From positions 1-20,926 of the IMG/VR virus record IMGVR_UViG_3300030107_001926: DNA of 20,926 nucleotides; one strand, given 5' to 3'. Shown here piece after piece: positions 7,067 to 14,022 of the stretch. The notes under the pieces were generated by a model, which was not told the origin of the DNA, ran no database searches, and saw only the letters and a list, made by a program, of their open reading frames with translations. Made by a program: the position numbers and the translations under genes. The DNA comes from a virus. Every line of letters starts with the position of its first letter. Position 1 is the stretch's first letter.

Positions 7067-8779
7067 CTAGGGGGCAACGCTCATTCCAGGATCGTCAGTA
7101 AACAGACGAGCGTCTCCTGAAGGAGTAGTCATATTTTCTTCCAGCCTGCTTTGTACCTCATTAGCCGCTGCAACTGCGATTTCATCAGCGTCTGCATTAG
7201 TCTGCGCGTTTACTGTCACTGATATATTATTATTATTATTTAGGCGCTGCATTATTACGGGGCCGAGATCCGCCGGTGTGACCGAAGTATCGCCCTGCAA
7301 CCTTCTAAGATCAGCCTGCATCTCGGAGAGGCGGGGCATATTTCTAGGAAAGAAGGAGTTGCCAACAGCGGCAGCATTTTCTCTTTGTAATGCTGTAGGC
7401 TCTTGAAAAGGGTTGATATCGGGGGCTACAGTATCCCAATCAAGCACCGCCGTATACCTGCCTAAACTAACAAGGCCGTTTAGTACAGCTTGCAGGAGAT
7501 TCATTATGTCGTGCAGGACTACTCTGAAGGCGTCCCAGCCAGCTACAAGATCCTGCATTCGATCGAAGGACCAATCGCCTAAGACCATACCTAAATGAGC
7601 AAGAGCCTTCGCAGTGTGGCCTATAGCTTTGGGTATAGATTTGATAGTACCCAGCAAACCATCAAAGAAATTAGCCATGCCAGCCCGTGCCCGCTCGTCT
7701 TGACCGAGCATCTCCCCAAGGAGAGAGGGCCTGCCCTCCATAAACGCCCAGAGGTCATCTAGAGCGATGGCTAAAAAAGCCAGCCCTGCGAGGAGGAGCG
7801 ATAGCTTCCAGGTAGCTGCGTTGAAAACTACTGCTAGTCTTCTCAGACTAACAATTAGGTTAACTAATGCTACTGTTGCTAGGGCGCTCGCAGCGAGTCG
7901 AAATAGTTCGGTATTTTCTCGCAGCCAGCGAACAGCATCTGCCGCTACAAGGAAAGCAGCTCCCAGCTTTTGACCAATAGTCTCTGCCAGCTTGTTAACG
8001 TCACCGACTCCTTCGGTTACAGCCTTAACAAACTCAGTCAGCCCTTTTCTAAAGCCGAAATCACCGATGATTCCGACCATTTTCTCCCAGGCTACCGCTA
8101 AGTTAGAAGTAGCTCCGATAAGGCTGTTCATGTGGCGATTTACGCCGCCACCAAACCTCGTTCTACCCTGCTCTCTGAGCCAGTCCAGAAGCTCTGTTAG
8201 CTCCATAGGTACAAGCTCTTCTCCTGTAGGAGTCATGATATTTAAGGTGTCGTCTTCCACCTTAATTTCTGTACGCATTATGCCTTCTAAGGCTCTAGGC
8301 ATTCCGCGAGCAGCTTTCAAAGCAGCGTCTACCAAATCCCCCACGTCCGCGCCAAAAGTGGCGGATACGTTTGAGAGTTCGTGGAACATATCCTCAGTAG
8401 GAGCTAGGCCCGCTCCTCTAAGCATAATCCAGGCGTTAGTAAGCTGCGTTAAAGTAGAAGGCAGTTCCGTAGCCATAGCCTGAAGGCGCGCCTGTGCAGC
8501 GGCTGCTGCATCGGTAGAACCTTCTATAGTAACTAGGACGTTACCTAACCGTTCAAACTCGGCTACGGTTGATACAACTCCACGCAAGAGCTTGACCCCT
8601 GCGATGGCAGCAATGGAGATAGCAACACCGGCCATAGCACGGCGAAAACGGCCCGCGCTGTTTTCTGCCCTGCGAACCTCGTCCCCTACTTCGCGCACGC
8701 CTCGTTTGGCTACACGTAGCTGGGTCCGATTTAACCGGACAGTAAGCCGCCAAACTAATTCTCCTACACTACCTCCCAC
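7067..8779 (-). CDS. Tail tape measure protein
   Basis: At 570 residues this is the longest gene here and sits directly after the frameshifting chaperone, as tape measure genes do. Near the N-terminus a hydrophobic stretch (about 48-68) is followed by the typical segment FERLGNVLVTIEGSTDAAAA and an LPSTLTQLTNAWIMLRGAGL stretch (106-125). Two further hydrophobic segments (about 293-312 and 323-340) end in DDLWAFMEGR, also usual in the family. With the rule of about 1.5 angstrom per residue it predicts a tail near 85 nm; that is inference. The start is GTG at 8779, preceded by an AAGGAAG Shine-Dalgarno site at about seven bases, and it lies 11 bases inside the end of the frameshifted chaperone. 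A run of five Asn codons occurs at about residues 512-516. Confidence 0.88.
   Translation of the reverse strand: MGGSVGELVWRLTVRLNRTQLRVAKRGVREVGDEVRRAENSAGRFRRAMAGVAISIAAIAGVKLLRGVVSTVAEFERLGNVLVTIEGSTDAAAAAQARLQAMATELPSTLTQLTNAWIMLRGAGLAPTEDMFHELSNVSATFGADVGDLVDAALKAARGMPRALEGIMRTEIKVEDDTLNIMTPTGEELVPMELTELLDWLREQGRTRFGGGVNRHMNSLIGATSNLAVAWEKMVGIIGDFGFRKGLTEFVKAVTEGVGDVNKLAETIGQKLGAAFLVAADAVRWLRENTELFRLAASALATVALVNLIVSLRRLAVVFNAATWKLSLLLAGLAFLAIALDDLWAFMEGRPSLLGEMLGQDERARAGMANFFDGLLGTIKSIPKAIGHTAKALAHLGMVLGDWSFDRMQDLVAGWDAFRVVLHDIMNLLQAVLNGLVSLGRYTAVLDWDTVAPDINPFQEPTALQRENAAAVGNSFFPRNMPRLSEMQADLRRLQGDTSVTPADLGPVIMQRLNNNNNISVTVNAQTNADADEIAVAAANEVQSRLEENMTTPSGDARLFTDDPGMSVAP
7225..7240 (-). 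repeat. Trinucleotide repeat encoding an Asn run in the tape measure
   Basis: Five consecutive ATT units on the plus strand (AAT on the coding strand) give a five-residue Asn run inside the tape measure. It is in frame, so changes in repeat number by whole units would keep the gene open. Confidence 0.75.
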
Positions 8780-9463
8780 GGCGACTTCCTTTTTTCTTGC
8801 GGGCCTCGGAGCGGCTCTGCTCAGTATAGTGCTGTTTTAACGAATGGAAAATATCTAAAACATCGGCTGCTTTAGACAAATCCTCTAAGTTCCAACAGTG
8901 CTGGATTTCGTGGAGGCTTGCTCGCCCTTCTGATTGATACCAGACTTGGAAGATAAGCCACTCATCAGCGTACTCATGAACTCGGTCTTTGATACTTTGG
9001 GGAATGCTGTCTTCATTTGTTTTACGAGCCGTTGACCCCACGCTCTTAGAGGAACGACTCGCTCTACGAAAAAACCTGAGTAGCTCTCCCTGAGCACAGC
9101 AGCGAGCGCCCTTTGCATCTCCCCGAGATTGCCCTGAAAAACTAACTCAATTTGTGACTTAGTTAATTTTACACCGTCCCGATCTGCGTGTAGCAGGAGG
9201 TCGGTTATCAGGTTGCTATCGCCCGCTGAGATAATACGGTGGGCGGCTGCGTTGATAGCATTGTCTATAGGATCTCCCTCAGACTCGTAGCCAGAAAACT
9301 CTGCCATCGCAGCGTCTACTAGCTGGTCAATCATCTCGGTAGCAGTGCCTGTCTGCTGGAAACGATTGAGGAGTTTTATTGCTTTAAGGGAGGTGATTTT
9401 GAGGATGTTATATTCATGCTCCTCTCCACCATCATCGAGAATTACTACGGGCTCTCGTTCCAT
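8769..9463 (-). CDS. Tail assembly chaperone, long product made by -1 frameshift
   Basis: This is the extended (lambda GT-like) form of the tail assembly chaperone. Translation starts at the ATG at 9463, reads 132 codons to the heptamer T TTT TTC at 9074-9068, slips back one base and continues in the -1 frame to a TAG at 8769-8771, giving 231 residues. The -1 frame is open from about 9150 to 8769 with no stop. Its 99-residue extension contains the segments DRVHEYADEWLIFQVWYQ, a W-x-LEDLSKAADVLD helix and a basic Lys/Arg tail (EARKKKGSRRGR), like other extensions that contact the tape measure. The product ends 11 bases inside the tape measure start, consistent with coupling. The reading is inferred from signal and gene order, which agree with established cases in lambda, P2 and many other phages. 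Confidence 0.85.
8885..9463 (-). CDS. Tail assembly chaperone, unshifted product
   Basis: The ordinary product (lambda G-like) is 192 residues from the ATG at 9463 to a TAG at 8885-8887. It shares residues 1-132 with the long form and then has its own 60-residue tail, which is Ser/Thr/Lys-rich in its last 35 residues. The shared N-terminal part has a beta start (PVVILDDGGEEHEYNI) followed by a helical body with TSLKAIKLLNRFQQ, as usual for tail assembly chaperones that bind the tape measure and recruit tube subunits. It is normally made in large excess over the long form. A GGAG Shine-Dalgarno site lies about ten bases upstream of the ATG. It comes between the tube and tape measure genes, the canonical position. 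Confidence 0.85.
   Translation of the reverse strand: MEREPVVILDDGGEEHEYNILKITSLKAIKLLNRFQQTGTATEMIDQLVDAAMAEFSGYESEGDPIDNAINAAAHRIISAGDSNLITDLLLHADRDGVKLTKSQIELVFQGNLGEMQRALAAVLRESYSGFFVERVVPLRAWGQRLVKQMKTAFPKVSKTEFMSTLMSGLSSKSGINQKGEQASTKSSTVGT
9025..9074 (-). other. Programmed -1 ribosomal frameshift signal (slippery site plus stem-loop)
   Basis: The coding strand has the heptamer T TTT TTC at 9074-9068, placed in frame so that the codons TTT and TTC can both re-pair after a one-base backward slip. After a six-base spacer (9067-9062) a nine-pair stem follows: 9061-9053 with 9033-9025, with one G-U pair and a 19-base loop. Part of the loop (TGGGG, 9040-9036) can also pair with CCCCA at 9002-8998, which would make a pseudoknot; that last step is speculative. 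Heptamer, spacer and stem fit the standard layout for such signals. Confidence 0.85.
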
Positions 9464-9490
9464 CTGTTACGGGCTCCTATCGCTACGGGT

Positions 9491-9913
9491 TTAGTTTCCT
9501 CCGACGTTGGATATCACGTCCACCATTCGGAAGACCCACTCTCGCTCTTCTACGCCAGAGTTAAAAGTACTAACAGGTCGGCTTTTAATGTAAGCCTTTG
9601 TACACTGAATTACAGAGTAGCCGCTGTTATCTACGATAGTAAGGGGCAGAGCACCTGCGCCGGATCTAAGGTCCGCTTCTAGGAAAGCAGACAGCGTAAG
9701 ATTCGACTCAGAGGTCTGCATAAGAGTGAGAGTACACTCAGCGCCGTAATCGTTCTTACGAGCACGAGACTCTTCACCGTCTGCTCCCACAACCGGCTCC
9801 CAGACATCCTCGTTAAATTCTACAGACACGCCACCGTTCTGCCCGAACCCGGTGATGACGGCACCACCGTAGGTGACAACTACCTGCTCAAAATTATACG
9901 TCTTCAGACCCAT
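9491..9913 (-). CDS. Tail tube protein (DUF3277-like)
   Basis: This 140-residue protein follows the sheath gene and precedes the chaperone, the position of the tail tube subunit that lines the DNA channel. The sequence begins MGLKTYNFEQVVVTYGG and has alternating strands with GFGQNGGVSVEF and ECTLTLMQTSESNLTL, then a C-terminal strand WVFRMVDVISNVGGN, the pattern I associate with DUF3277 tube proteins paired with DUF3383 sheaths. I choose the ATG at 9913 over the GTG one codon upstream because an AAGGGG Shine-Dalgarno site lies six bases before the ATG but only three before the GTG. It is short for a tube protein but matches this family. Confidence 0.83.
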   Translation of the reverse strand: MGLKTYNFEQVVVTYGGAVITGFGQNGGVSVEFNEDVWEPVVGADGEESRARKNDYGAECTLTLMQTSESNLTLSAFLEADLRSGAGALPLTIVDNSGYSVIQCTKAYIKSRPVSTFNSGVEEREWVFRMVDVISNVGGN

Positions 9914-9923
9914 CACTCACCCC

Positions 9924-11288
9924 TTAAGATAGCGGGAGATATGCAGTTGCAGTGAGCGTGTGAATAGCGCCCGCTAGAACCACTTCAATTTGGTATTCGT
10001 ACACACGATTAGTCACGTTAGCAGCAGAAACTTGTGATCTCGTCTGGAACGTGTACTTAGGGCTAACTGTCTCAGTATCGGACTCAGCCCGTCGCATGAA
10101 GTGACCGGCCTCAATCCCTCTTTCTGTGACGTCTCTGACATCGGCAGAAATGATGGCAATACCAGCATCTGTGTAAGGAATCTTCTTCCCTGCGTTGCTG
10201 TATTCTGTGAAGCGTGCCTGGTGAGTTTCGATAAGCCGAGTTCTGAACCAGTCAGACGCAAGGATATTATCAATATAGGTTCCGTCAGCGACAACTCCTT
10301 TGAAGGTAGAGCCGCTGCCGCCCAGGGTAACGTAGTAGTTTACGTTTTTGCTTTCTAGTGTGTCCTGCTGAGCAGTAGTTAGCGTGTCTACCGAGACACT
10401 TTTGATGGTGTAATGAGCCCAGGTTGTGGACTGAAGATCCGGGTTAACTGCCAGCTTCCCAGCGATCCAGCCAGCGTCAGCGTATTCGCTATCCGTGGCG
10501 TGGTATAGGAGAGCAGTGCGGGCCAAAGAGTTCTGCTTAAGGACGGAGCCTACATCATCGGCATCTGCCGAGTACGCGTTGTCTTTAACAGAATCAGTTT
10601 TTGTCTGGGCTACGTAGAGTCGCTTGTTAGATTCTGCCCAGGTAGAAAGAGAAGCGATCTCCCAATCGTGCCGGACTGTACTAACCAGACCGTACCAGTC
10701 TGAATCTTCTGCGTAGATATCAGCCAGCAAGATGGCAGAGCCTGCGGCTGCTACATCCGTACTAAACTCGCCGAGATTAGAAGTAGTAAGCGAAACAGTA
10801 AAAGCTATACCGCCATATTCTGCAGTAAGTTCTACGTCCGTTCCGGTGGCATCTGCCTCTACTCCGTTGTCAGCTTCATCGATAAGGGCGGCAAGCTCTG
10901 TTGCAATCTGAGCGTGGCTTTTACCGGAGGCAGTGTACGTCACGGAGGAACCGTTGACTACGGCGGTATAGTCTCCATCGTCATTAGAAGTGACAGTAAA
11001 GTGGGACTCTTGCCGGACGGGAGCAGCTAGTCCCTTACCTACTTTCCATTTTTTAGGAGGTAGTTTCTGAGAAACCATAGCACTGGCAGCCTTGTACGCT
11101 GCGTCTGCGGTTGTCCACCCAGCGTCTACCATCTCCTGCAGTGTGCCGTAGGAATCGATAGTCTTGGAAGAAGCAGTTCCCGCAGCGGGCCAGCTGCCGC
11201 TCATAATGAGAACAGTACCAAAACCCGCTTGGGAAATAGCCTGTCCCTGGAGAACTACAGAAATATTAGTTACACTGTCGATGGACAT
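9924..11288 (-). CDS. Contractile tail sheath protein (DUF3383-like)
   Basis: This 454-residue protein is the contractile sheath that drives the tube through the envelope, and its presence defines the phage as a myovirus. The start, MSIDSVTNISVVLQGQ, leads into FGTVLIMSGS and a YGTLQEMVDAG helix, as in DUF3383 sheaths. The middle has a small beta domain (about 90-165) with DGDYTAVVNGSSVTYTA. The conserved core includes WYGLVSTVRHDWEIASLSTW (about 198-217), a segment GWIAGKLAVNPDLQSTTWAH and, near the C-terminus, strands with YEYQIEVVLAGAIHTLTATA. An AGGAGG Shine-Dalgarno site lies about nine bases before the ATG at 11288, the strongest such site in the tail block, fitting a protein needed in high copy. 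Confidence 0.88.
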   Translation of the reverse strand: MSIDSVTNISVVLQGQAISQAGFGTVLIMSGSWPAAGTASSKTIDSYGTLQEMVDAGWTTADAAYKAASAMVSQKLPPKKWKVGKGLAAPVRQESHFTVTSNDDGDYTAVVNGSSVTYTASGKSHAQIATELAALIDEADNGVEADATGTDVELTAEYGGIAFTVSLTTSNLGEFSTDVAAAGSAILLADIYAEDSDWYGLVSTVRHDWEIASLSTWAESNKRLYVAQTKTDSVKDNAYSADADDVGSVLKQNSLARTALLYHATDSEYADAGWIAGKLAVNPDLQSTTWAHYTIKSVSVDTLTTAQQDTLESKNVNYYVTLGGSGSTFKGVVADGTYIDNILASDWFRTRLIETHQARFTEYSNAGKKIPYTDAGIAIISADVRDVTERGIEAGHFMRRAESDTETVSPKYTFQTRSQVSAANVTNRVYEYQIEVVLAGAIHTLTATAYLPLS

Positions 11289-11301
11289 CTAACCCGTCCT
11301 C

Positions 11302-11817
11302 CTAGACATCAATATCTGAGATGATTCCGCCGATAGTAGTCGCAGCGGAATCAATGTTTTCGATAGTACCACCGTCAGTATTATCTGTCACGGTAGCAAC
11401 CCAACCTACAAGAAAATCTATCACAAAACGATCTTCAAAATCTGTGCCCCTTGGAGCGGACACATTTTGTATTTCTCCAGACGTACCCTGCACCGCAATG
11501 CTGGCAGCTAGAGCCTGCCTTATTAAATCGTCTCGTGCAACGCCCAATCTTGCTTTTTCAGCATATTCATAACCCTGAGAACCAAAAATAGCCAGTCTAA
11601 CTGTGCTGGTTCTATGTCCCAGAATTGTTACAGAACCGCCGGAAGTAAAAATCTTTTCTGCTCTGCCCTGCGCTACTGTTCCCAGACCTTCTACGGTAGC
11701 GTAAACAGGTGCAGGTCTAACGTCGTTGCTGTGCGCCATTCTAATTTTAGCATCAGCAAGACCTGTTGCAGTAACAGCCCAGTTTCTAAAAGCCTTTAGC
11801 ATATCTAAATAAGTCAT
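11302..11817 (-). CDS. Neck / tail terminator protein (LIC_12616, gp12-like)
   Basis: This 171-residue protein sits between the head-closure-like protein and the sheath, where the tail terminator is found. It starts with a helix YLDMLKAFRNWAVTATGL, followed by strands with YATVEGLGTVAQG and a STVRLAIFG strand ahead of a helix with EKARLGVARDDLIRQAL, and a closing FVIDFLVGW strand. This arrangement matches the LIC_12616 or gp12-like neck family, which caps the top of tube and sheath and docks to the head. ATG at 11817 overlaps the TGA of the previous gene (ATGA). Confidence 0.75.
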   Translation of the reverse strand: MTYLDMLKAFRNWAVTATGLADAKIRMAHSNDVRPAPVYATVEGLGTVAQGRAEKIFTSGGSVTILGHRTSTVRLAIFGSQGYEYAEKARLGVARDDLIRQALAASIAVQGTSGEIQNVSAPRGTDFEDRFVIDFLVGWVATVTDNTDGGTIENIDSAATTIGGIISDIDV

Positions 11818-12176
11818 CTATCCCGCCTAATTAGAGTCGCTCTATAGTGCGGAATTATGCTTATATGCCGTTCAACATTATGAACTTCGTAGTCCTCACC
11901 CTCGTGAGTAATTACGTCGCCTCGTATTCCTGTGCTTTCGTTACTTATTCTTAATTCTGTGGTCGTATAGATTTTCAGCATTCCTGCCGAAGATTCTAGG
12001 TCTGCAGCGCCCCTGTCGAACCTCACCATAGACTCGCCACCAGCGAGGACTTCGTGAGGCTGCAGGCTTCCCTGTATTGTGAATGTAGAGTCCACAACTA
12101 CGGATTCAACACCATCCGTTACGGTGCCGGTAGTGTACCGGGTAACAGTAAATTTTTTACTGCCTAAGATCCCCAA
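11814..12176 (-). CDS. Head-closure / head-tail joining protein
   Basis: This 120-residue beta-rich protein probably stacks below the connector as the stopper that closes the portal channel. Visible strands include KKFTVTRYTTG, TFTIQGSLQPHEVL, LKIYTTTELRI, and the segment GDVITHEGEDYEVHNVER, typical for gp16 or FII-type stoppers in which a long beta hairpin faces the channel. The start is a TTG at 12176, 20 bases inside the previous gene, preceded by a GAGG site at six bases; no ATG is available nearby. The exact family is not certain, but fold pattern, length and position fit well. Confidence 0.7.
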   Translation of the reverse strand: MGILGSKKFTVTRYTTGTVTDGVESVVVDSTFTIQGSLQPHEVLAGGESMVRFDRGAADLESSAGMLKIYTTTELRISNESTGIRGDVITHEGEDYEVHNVERHISIIPHYRATLIRRDR

Positions 12177-12597
12177 GCTGCGCCTCTAATGCTTTCTTTA
12201 CAGATGCTCTGTGTTCTACGTCGTCCCAGCAAAGTAAAATCCTAACATCATCAACCAAATTAACTATGTCCTGGGCTACATTCCAATGATATTCCCGTAT
12301 ATCTACCCTAGACAGGCCGCCCGCCTTTTCCAGTTCTTCCTGTGTCATATCAAGCGCAGAAAGAAGCGCAGGATTAGTGTCAGAAGCAGGGTCGGGCTTA
12401 GACTCTTTAGCGGGCTCTTCTTTAGGCTCTAAAAAGGGTTCTAGCTCTGCAAGCAAAGAAGACTCCCTGGCTTTAACTACGCTATCAAAGTCCCTAACCT
12501 TAGCCCACTCGTCGTCAGGTACATCATTGACTCCGGGTCGGAGTATTACACCAGCGATTGACCAGATAGCTAAGTTACCAGCGTATTGAATCTTCAT
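12157..12597 (-). CDS. Neck-region protein with Pro/Lys linker, unknown function
   Basis: This 146-residue protein has two parts. Residues 1-50 contain GVILRPGVNDVPDDEWAKV, a PGxNxVPxxxW pattern I have seen in small phage accessory proteins of unknown function near head genes. Residues about 51-75 form a charged linker rich in Glu, Pro and Lys. The remainder is helical, with TQEELEKAGGLSRVDIREY and a C-terminal helix ending ALEAQLGDLRQ. Two-domain layout around a flexible linker suggests a bridging or decoration protein, but that is inference. The ATG at 12597 overlaps the TGA of the gp10-like gene (ATGA); its own end overlaps the head-closure gene by 20 bases. Confidence 0.72.
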   Translation of the reverse strand: MKIQYAGNLAIWSIAGVILRPGVNDVPDDEWAKVRDFDSVVKARESSLLAELEPFLEPKEEPAKESKPDPASDTNPALLSALDMTQEELEKAGGLSRVDIREYHWNVAQDIVNLVDDVRILLCWDDVEHRASVKKALEAQLGDLRQ

Positions 12598-13127
12598 GGT
12601 TCTACGTTGTTCACTTTGTAGGCTATGTTGTTTAGCAGATTCATCTTATCTATCAACAGGGTATCGTGCCCTTTTCTTTTTACAGTAGACTCCTCTAGAC
12701 TAGGAGGAGGTTTTAGTTCTAGCACTGTCTGTCTAACAGCGGATACTACGATTTTACCCATGTTACCCAGTATTCGCCGCGTAACTCGGGGCTGAGCCCA
12801 CGCTTTGACGTTTGGGTTTCTTCTTTTTCTCCTGGCTCTTCTTATAGTAGATCGCAGAAGTCGCCTCTTAAATTCAAGCTCCCACTTTTCTCTATTTTCC
12901 CGGAGAGTAGGGCCTAAAAAGGGCCACGCTTTTTCGTAATACGTGTATCCTAGCTCCAGTCTTCTAGCATAAGCTCCCACGTCTACTAAGCGAGTCCTAC
13001 CACTAGAACTAACGGCCATTATTTTGGCCCAGATACCGACTTTTAAGGATTGACCATCGGCTCCCAGGCAAGCTTCTTCAAACGCCTGCCAGCCTTCGTC
13101 GAACCACTCGCTAGGCACCTGTACCAC
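12594..13127 (-). CDS. Tail completion / neck protein, HK97 gp10-like
   Basis: This 177-residue protein resembles the HK97 gp10-like group that completes the head-tail interface. The N-terminal part has a helix WFDEGWQAFEEACLG and a strand SLKVGIWAKI. The middle contains VDVGAYARRLELGYTYYEKA (about 46-65) and WPFLGPTLRENREKWELEF, the stretch of aromatic residues, P-F-L-x-P-like turn and long amphipathic helix that is typical of the family. A very basic stretch follows (RRARRKRRN, about 95-103). The start is GTG at 13127, 17 bases inside the preceding gene, with only weak Shine-Dalgarno pairing, so the exact N-terminus is uncertain. Confidence 0.65.
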   Translation of the reverse strand: MVQVPSEWFDEGWQAFEEACLGADGQSLKVGIWAKIMAVSSSGRTRLVDVGAYARRLELGYTYYEKAWPFLGPTLRENREKWELEFKRRLLRSTIRRARRKRRNPNVKAWAQPRVTRRILGNMGKIVVSAVRQTVLELKPPPSLEESTVKRKGHDTLLIDKMNLLNNIAYKVNNVEP

Positions 13128-13479
13128 CCACCAAAGGATGTTTTCTGTACGGCTGCCAATGGCGTCTAACGTCGTGGCCTATTTCAGCCTCGGAAGCGTA
13201 CTTTTCAGTAAGCTCTCCAGCCCGGCTCATGGTAACGCCAGGAGTTCTTCGCTGGAACTCTCGGCTGATCCAGACAAGGCACCCCAACTTAACTAATTCA
13301 GGAATAGCTGCTGCTTCTCCGTCAGAGTCTAGGAAGGGGTTATTTAGGTAGAGGTCAGCAGCCTGCTTAGCCGCTGTAATCAGGTTATTTAGAAACGTGT
13401 CCTCGGACGTATCAGCTACTCCTACGTAGTCCTTAACGTCAGATAGGGCCAGGGTTAGTCTGTCGGTAACTGCGCCCAT
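13111..13479 (-). CDS. Head-tail connector, gp6-like
   Basis: This 122-residue protein is the expected adaptor ring under the portal. The N-terminal helices read LTLALSDVKDYVGVADTSED and TFLNNLITAAKQAADLYLNN, the classic gp6/gp15 pattern (L-x-x-VK-x-YL..., then a helix with A-x-x-x-A-x-x-Y), followed by a PELVKLGCLVWISREFQRR helix and a short loop. Length is normal for the family. The ATG at 13479 is one base after the TGA of the preceding small gene (TGATATG) and lacks a good Shine-Dalgarno site, so it probably depends on re-initiation. Confidence 0.8.
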   Translation of the reverse strand: MGAVTDRLTLALSDVKDYVGVADTSEDTFLNNLITAAKQAADLYLNNPFLDSDGEAAAIPELVKLGCLVWISREFQRRTPGVTMSRAGELTEKYASEAEIGHDVRRHWQPYRKHPLVGGTGA

Positions 13480-13480
13480 A

Positions 13481-13663
13481 TCAACACGGTTTAACGGCAG
13501 CGTCTAAAGCCGCCTTTATTTTAGTAAACTTTACGCTCTTGTTGCTTTTTAGATAAAGCTCGTAGGGCTTAAGTACGATTTCCTCCCGCTCTACAACGTC
13601 CGGCGAATAGCCGTACATCGAGGGCGTTTTGAGCATTTCGGCTGTTGGTGCTTTCTTGCTCAT
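13481..13663 (-). CDS. Small conserved-position head protein, unknown function
   Basis: A 60-residue product from ATG at 13663 to TGA at 13481. It is basic and Lys-rich with a predicted helix (KFTKIKAALDAAVKP) at the end and a MYGYSPD stretch in the middle. I do not recognise it. It lies 12 bases after the upstream stop and one base before the connector ATG. There is no clear Shine-Dalgarno site, so coupling to the gene before is likely. Codon choice and operon position favour a real gene over chance, with moderate certainty. Confidence 0.6.
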   Translation of the reverse strand: MSKKAPTAEMLKTPSMYGYSPDVVEREEIVLKPYELYLKSNKSVKFTKIKAALDAAVKPC

Positions 13664-13675
13664 GTATGAAACCGT

Positions 13676-14011
13676 TTACTTATTGCTAGTGCCAAACTTC
13701 CTGGGCTTCTTAGCGGCTTTCTTAGTCGCTTTCTTAGTCGCCTTCTTAGGGGCTTCCTCGGCAGCAGCTACAGGAGCAGGCTCTGGCTTAGCAGGAGGCT
13801 TAGCAGGAGGCTTAGCAGGAGGCTTAGGAGCAGGTGCTGCCTTGACCTCTGGCACTACCGTTTTATCTCGATACGCCTTGCCTGCACGCTCGAAAGCAGC
13901 AGCAGCCGTATCGTGAAGATAGACGACATCGCCAGGAGCAAGTGGTCGGCCTTTTGGGCCGACACACCTGCGCCTAACAATCATTCGTACAAGTGGGCTC
14001 GAATTAGCCAT
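13676..14011 (-). CDS. Head-accessory protein with a Lys/Ala histone-like tail
   Basis: This 111-residue protein follows the capsid gene. Residues 1-45 form a compact part with RMIVRRRCVGPKGRPLAPGD and an AFERAGKAYRD helix, resembling small post-capsid proteins that have a G-x(4)-GD and A-x-x-x-G-A pattern. The rest is low complexity: a Pro/Ala/Lys segment with PPAK repeated (about 60-77) and a highly basic end (KKATKKATKKAAKKPRK) like histone H1 tails. The basic tail suggests contact with DNA or an acidic partner, which is inference. An AAGG Shine-Dalgarno site lies about six bases before the ATG at 14011. Two sets of 12-base repeats encode the tail. Confidence 0.7.
   Translation of the reverse strand: MANSSPLVRMIVRRRCVGPKGRPLAPGDVVYLHDTAAAAFERAGKAYRDKTVVPEVKAAPAPKPPAKPPAKPPAKPEPAPVAAAEEAPKKATKKATKKAAKKPRKFGTSNK
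13707..13754 (-). repeat. 12-base tandem repeat encoding the Lys/Ala tail
   Basis: Four units of 12 bases, close to TTCTTAGTCGCT on the plus strand, repeat head to tail (13707-13718, 13719-13730, 13731-13742, 13743-13754). The second and third differ at one base; the outer two diverge more. In frame they encode the KKAT/KKAA pattern of the basic tail. They are a likely site for copy-number change. Confidence 0.85.
13785..13832 (-). repeat. 12-base tandem repeat encoding PPAK units
   Basis: Three identical 12-base units GGCTTAGCAGGA on the plus strand (13785-13796, 13797-13808, 13809-13820) are followed by a degenerate fourth (13821-13832). In frame they encode repeated Pro-Pro-Ala-Lys. Identity at the nucleotide level points to recent slippage expansion. 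Confidence 0.9.
13945..13963. other. GC-rich hairpin at the start of the post-capsid gene
   Basis: A perfect seven-pair inverted repeat (GTCGGCC and GGCCGAC) flanks a five-base loop inside the coding region, about 50 bases after the gene start and 60 bases after the capsid stop. No T-run follows on either strand, so it is not an intrinsic terminator. It might affect mRNA stability or the step-down of expression after the capsid gene, but that is speculative. Confidence 0.4.
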
Positions 14012-14022
14012 TACTTACCTTA

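Noticed and set aside
7992-8483. A 163-residue plus-strand frame opposite the tape measure
   Set aside because: It is antisense to a well-supported gene, Ser/Pro-rich without domain pattern, and is explained by codon use on the other strand.
8998-9030. Other possible slip sites in the chaperone overlap (AAAACAA and CCCCAAA)
   Set aside because: Neither allows both codons to re-pair after a one-base slip, unlike TTTTTTC at 9074-9068.
8769-9041. A separate 90-residue gene starting at GTG 9041 before the tape measure
   Set aside because: The GTG has no ribosome-binding site and the frame continues upstream to the slippery heptamer, so it is the -1 extension of the chaperone.
13945-13963. Intrinsic terminator after the capsid gene
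   Set aside because: No T-run follows the stem on either strand, and it is inside a coding region.
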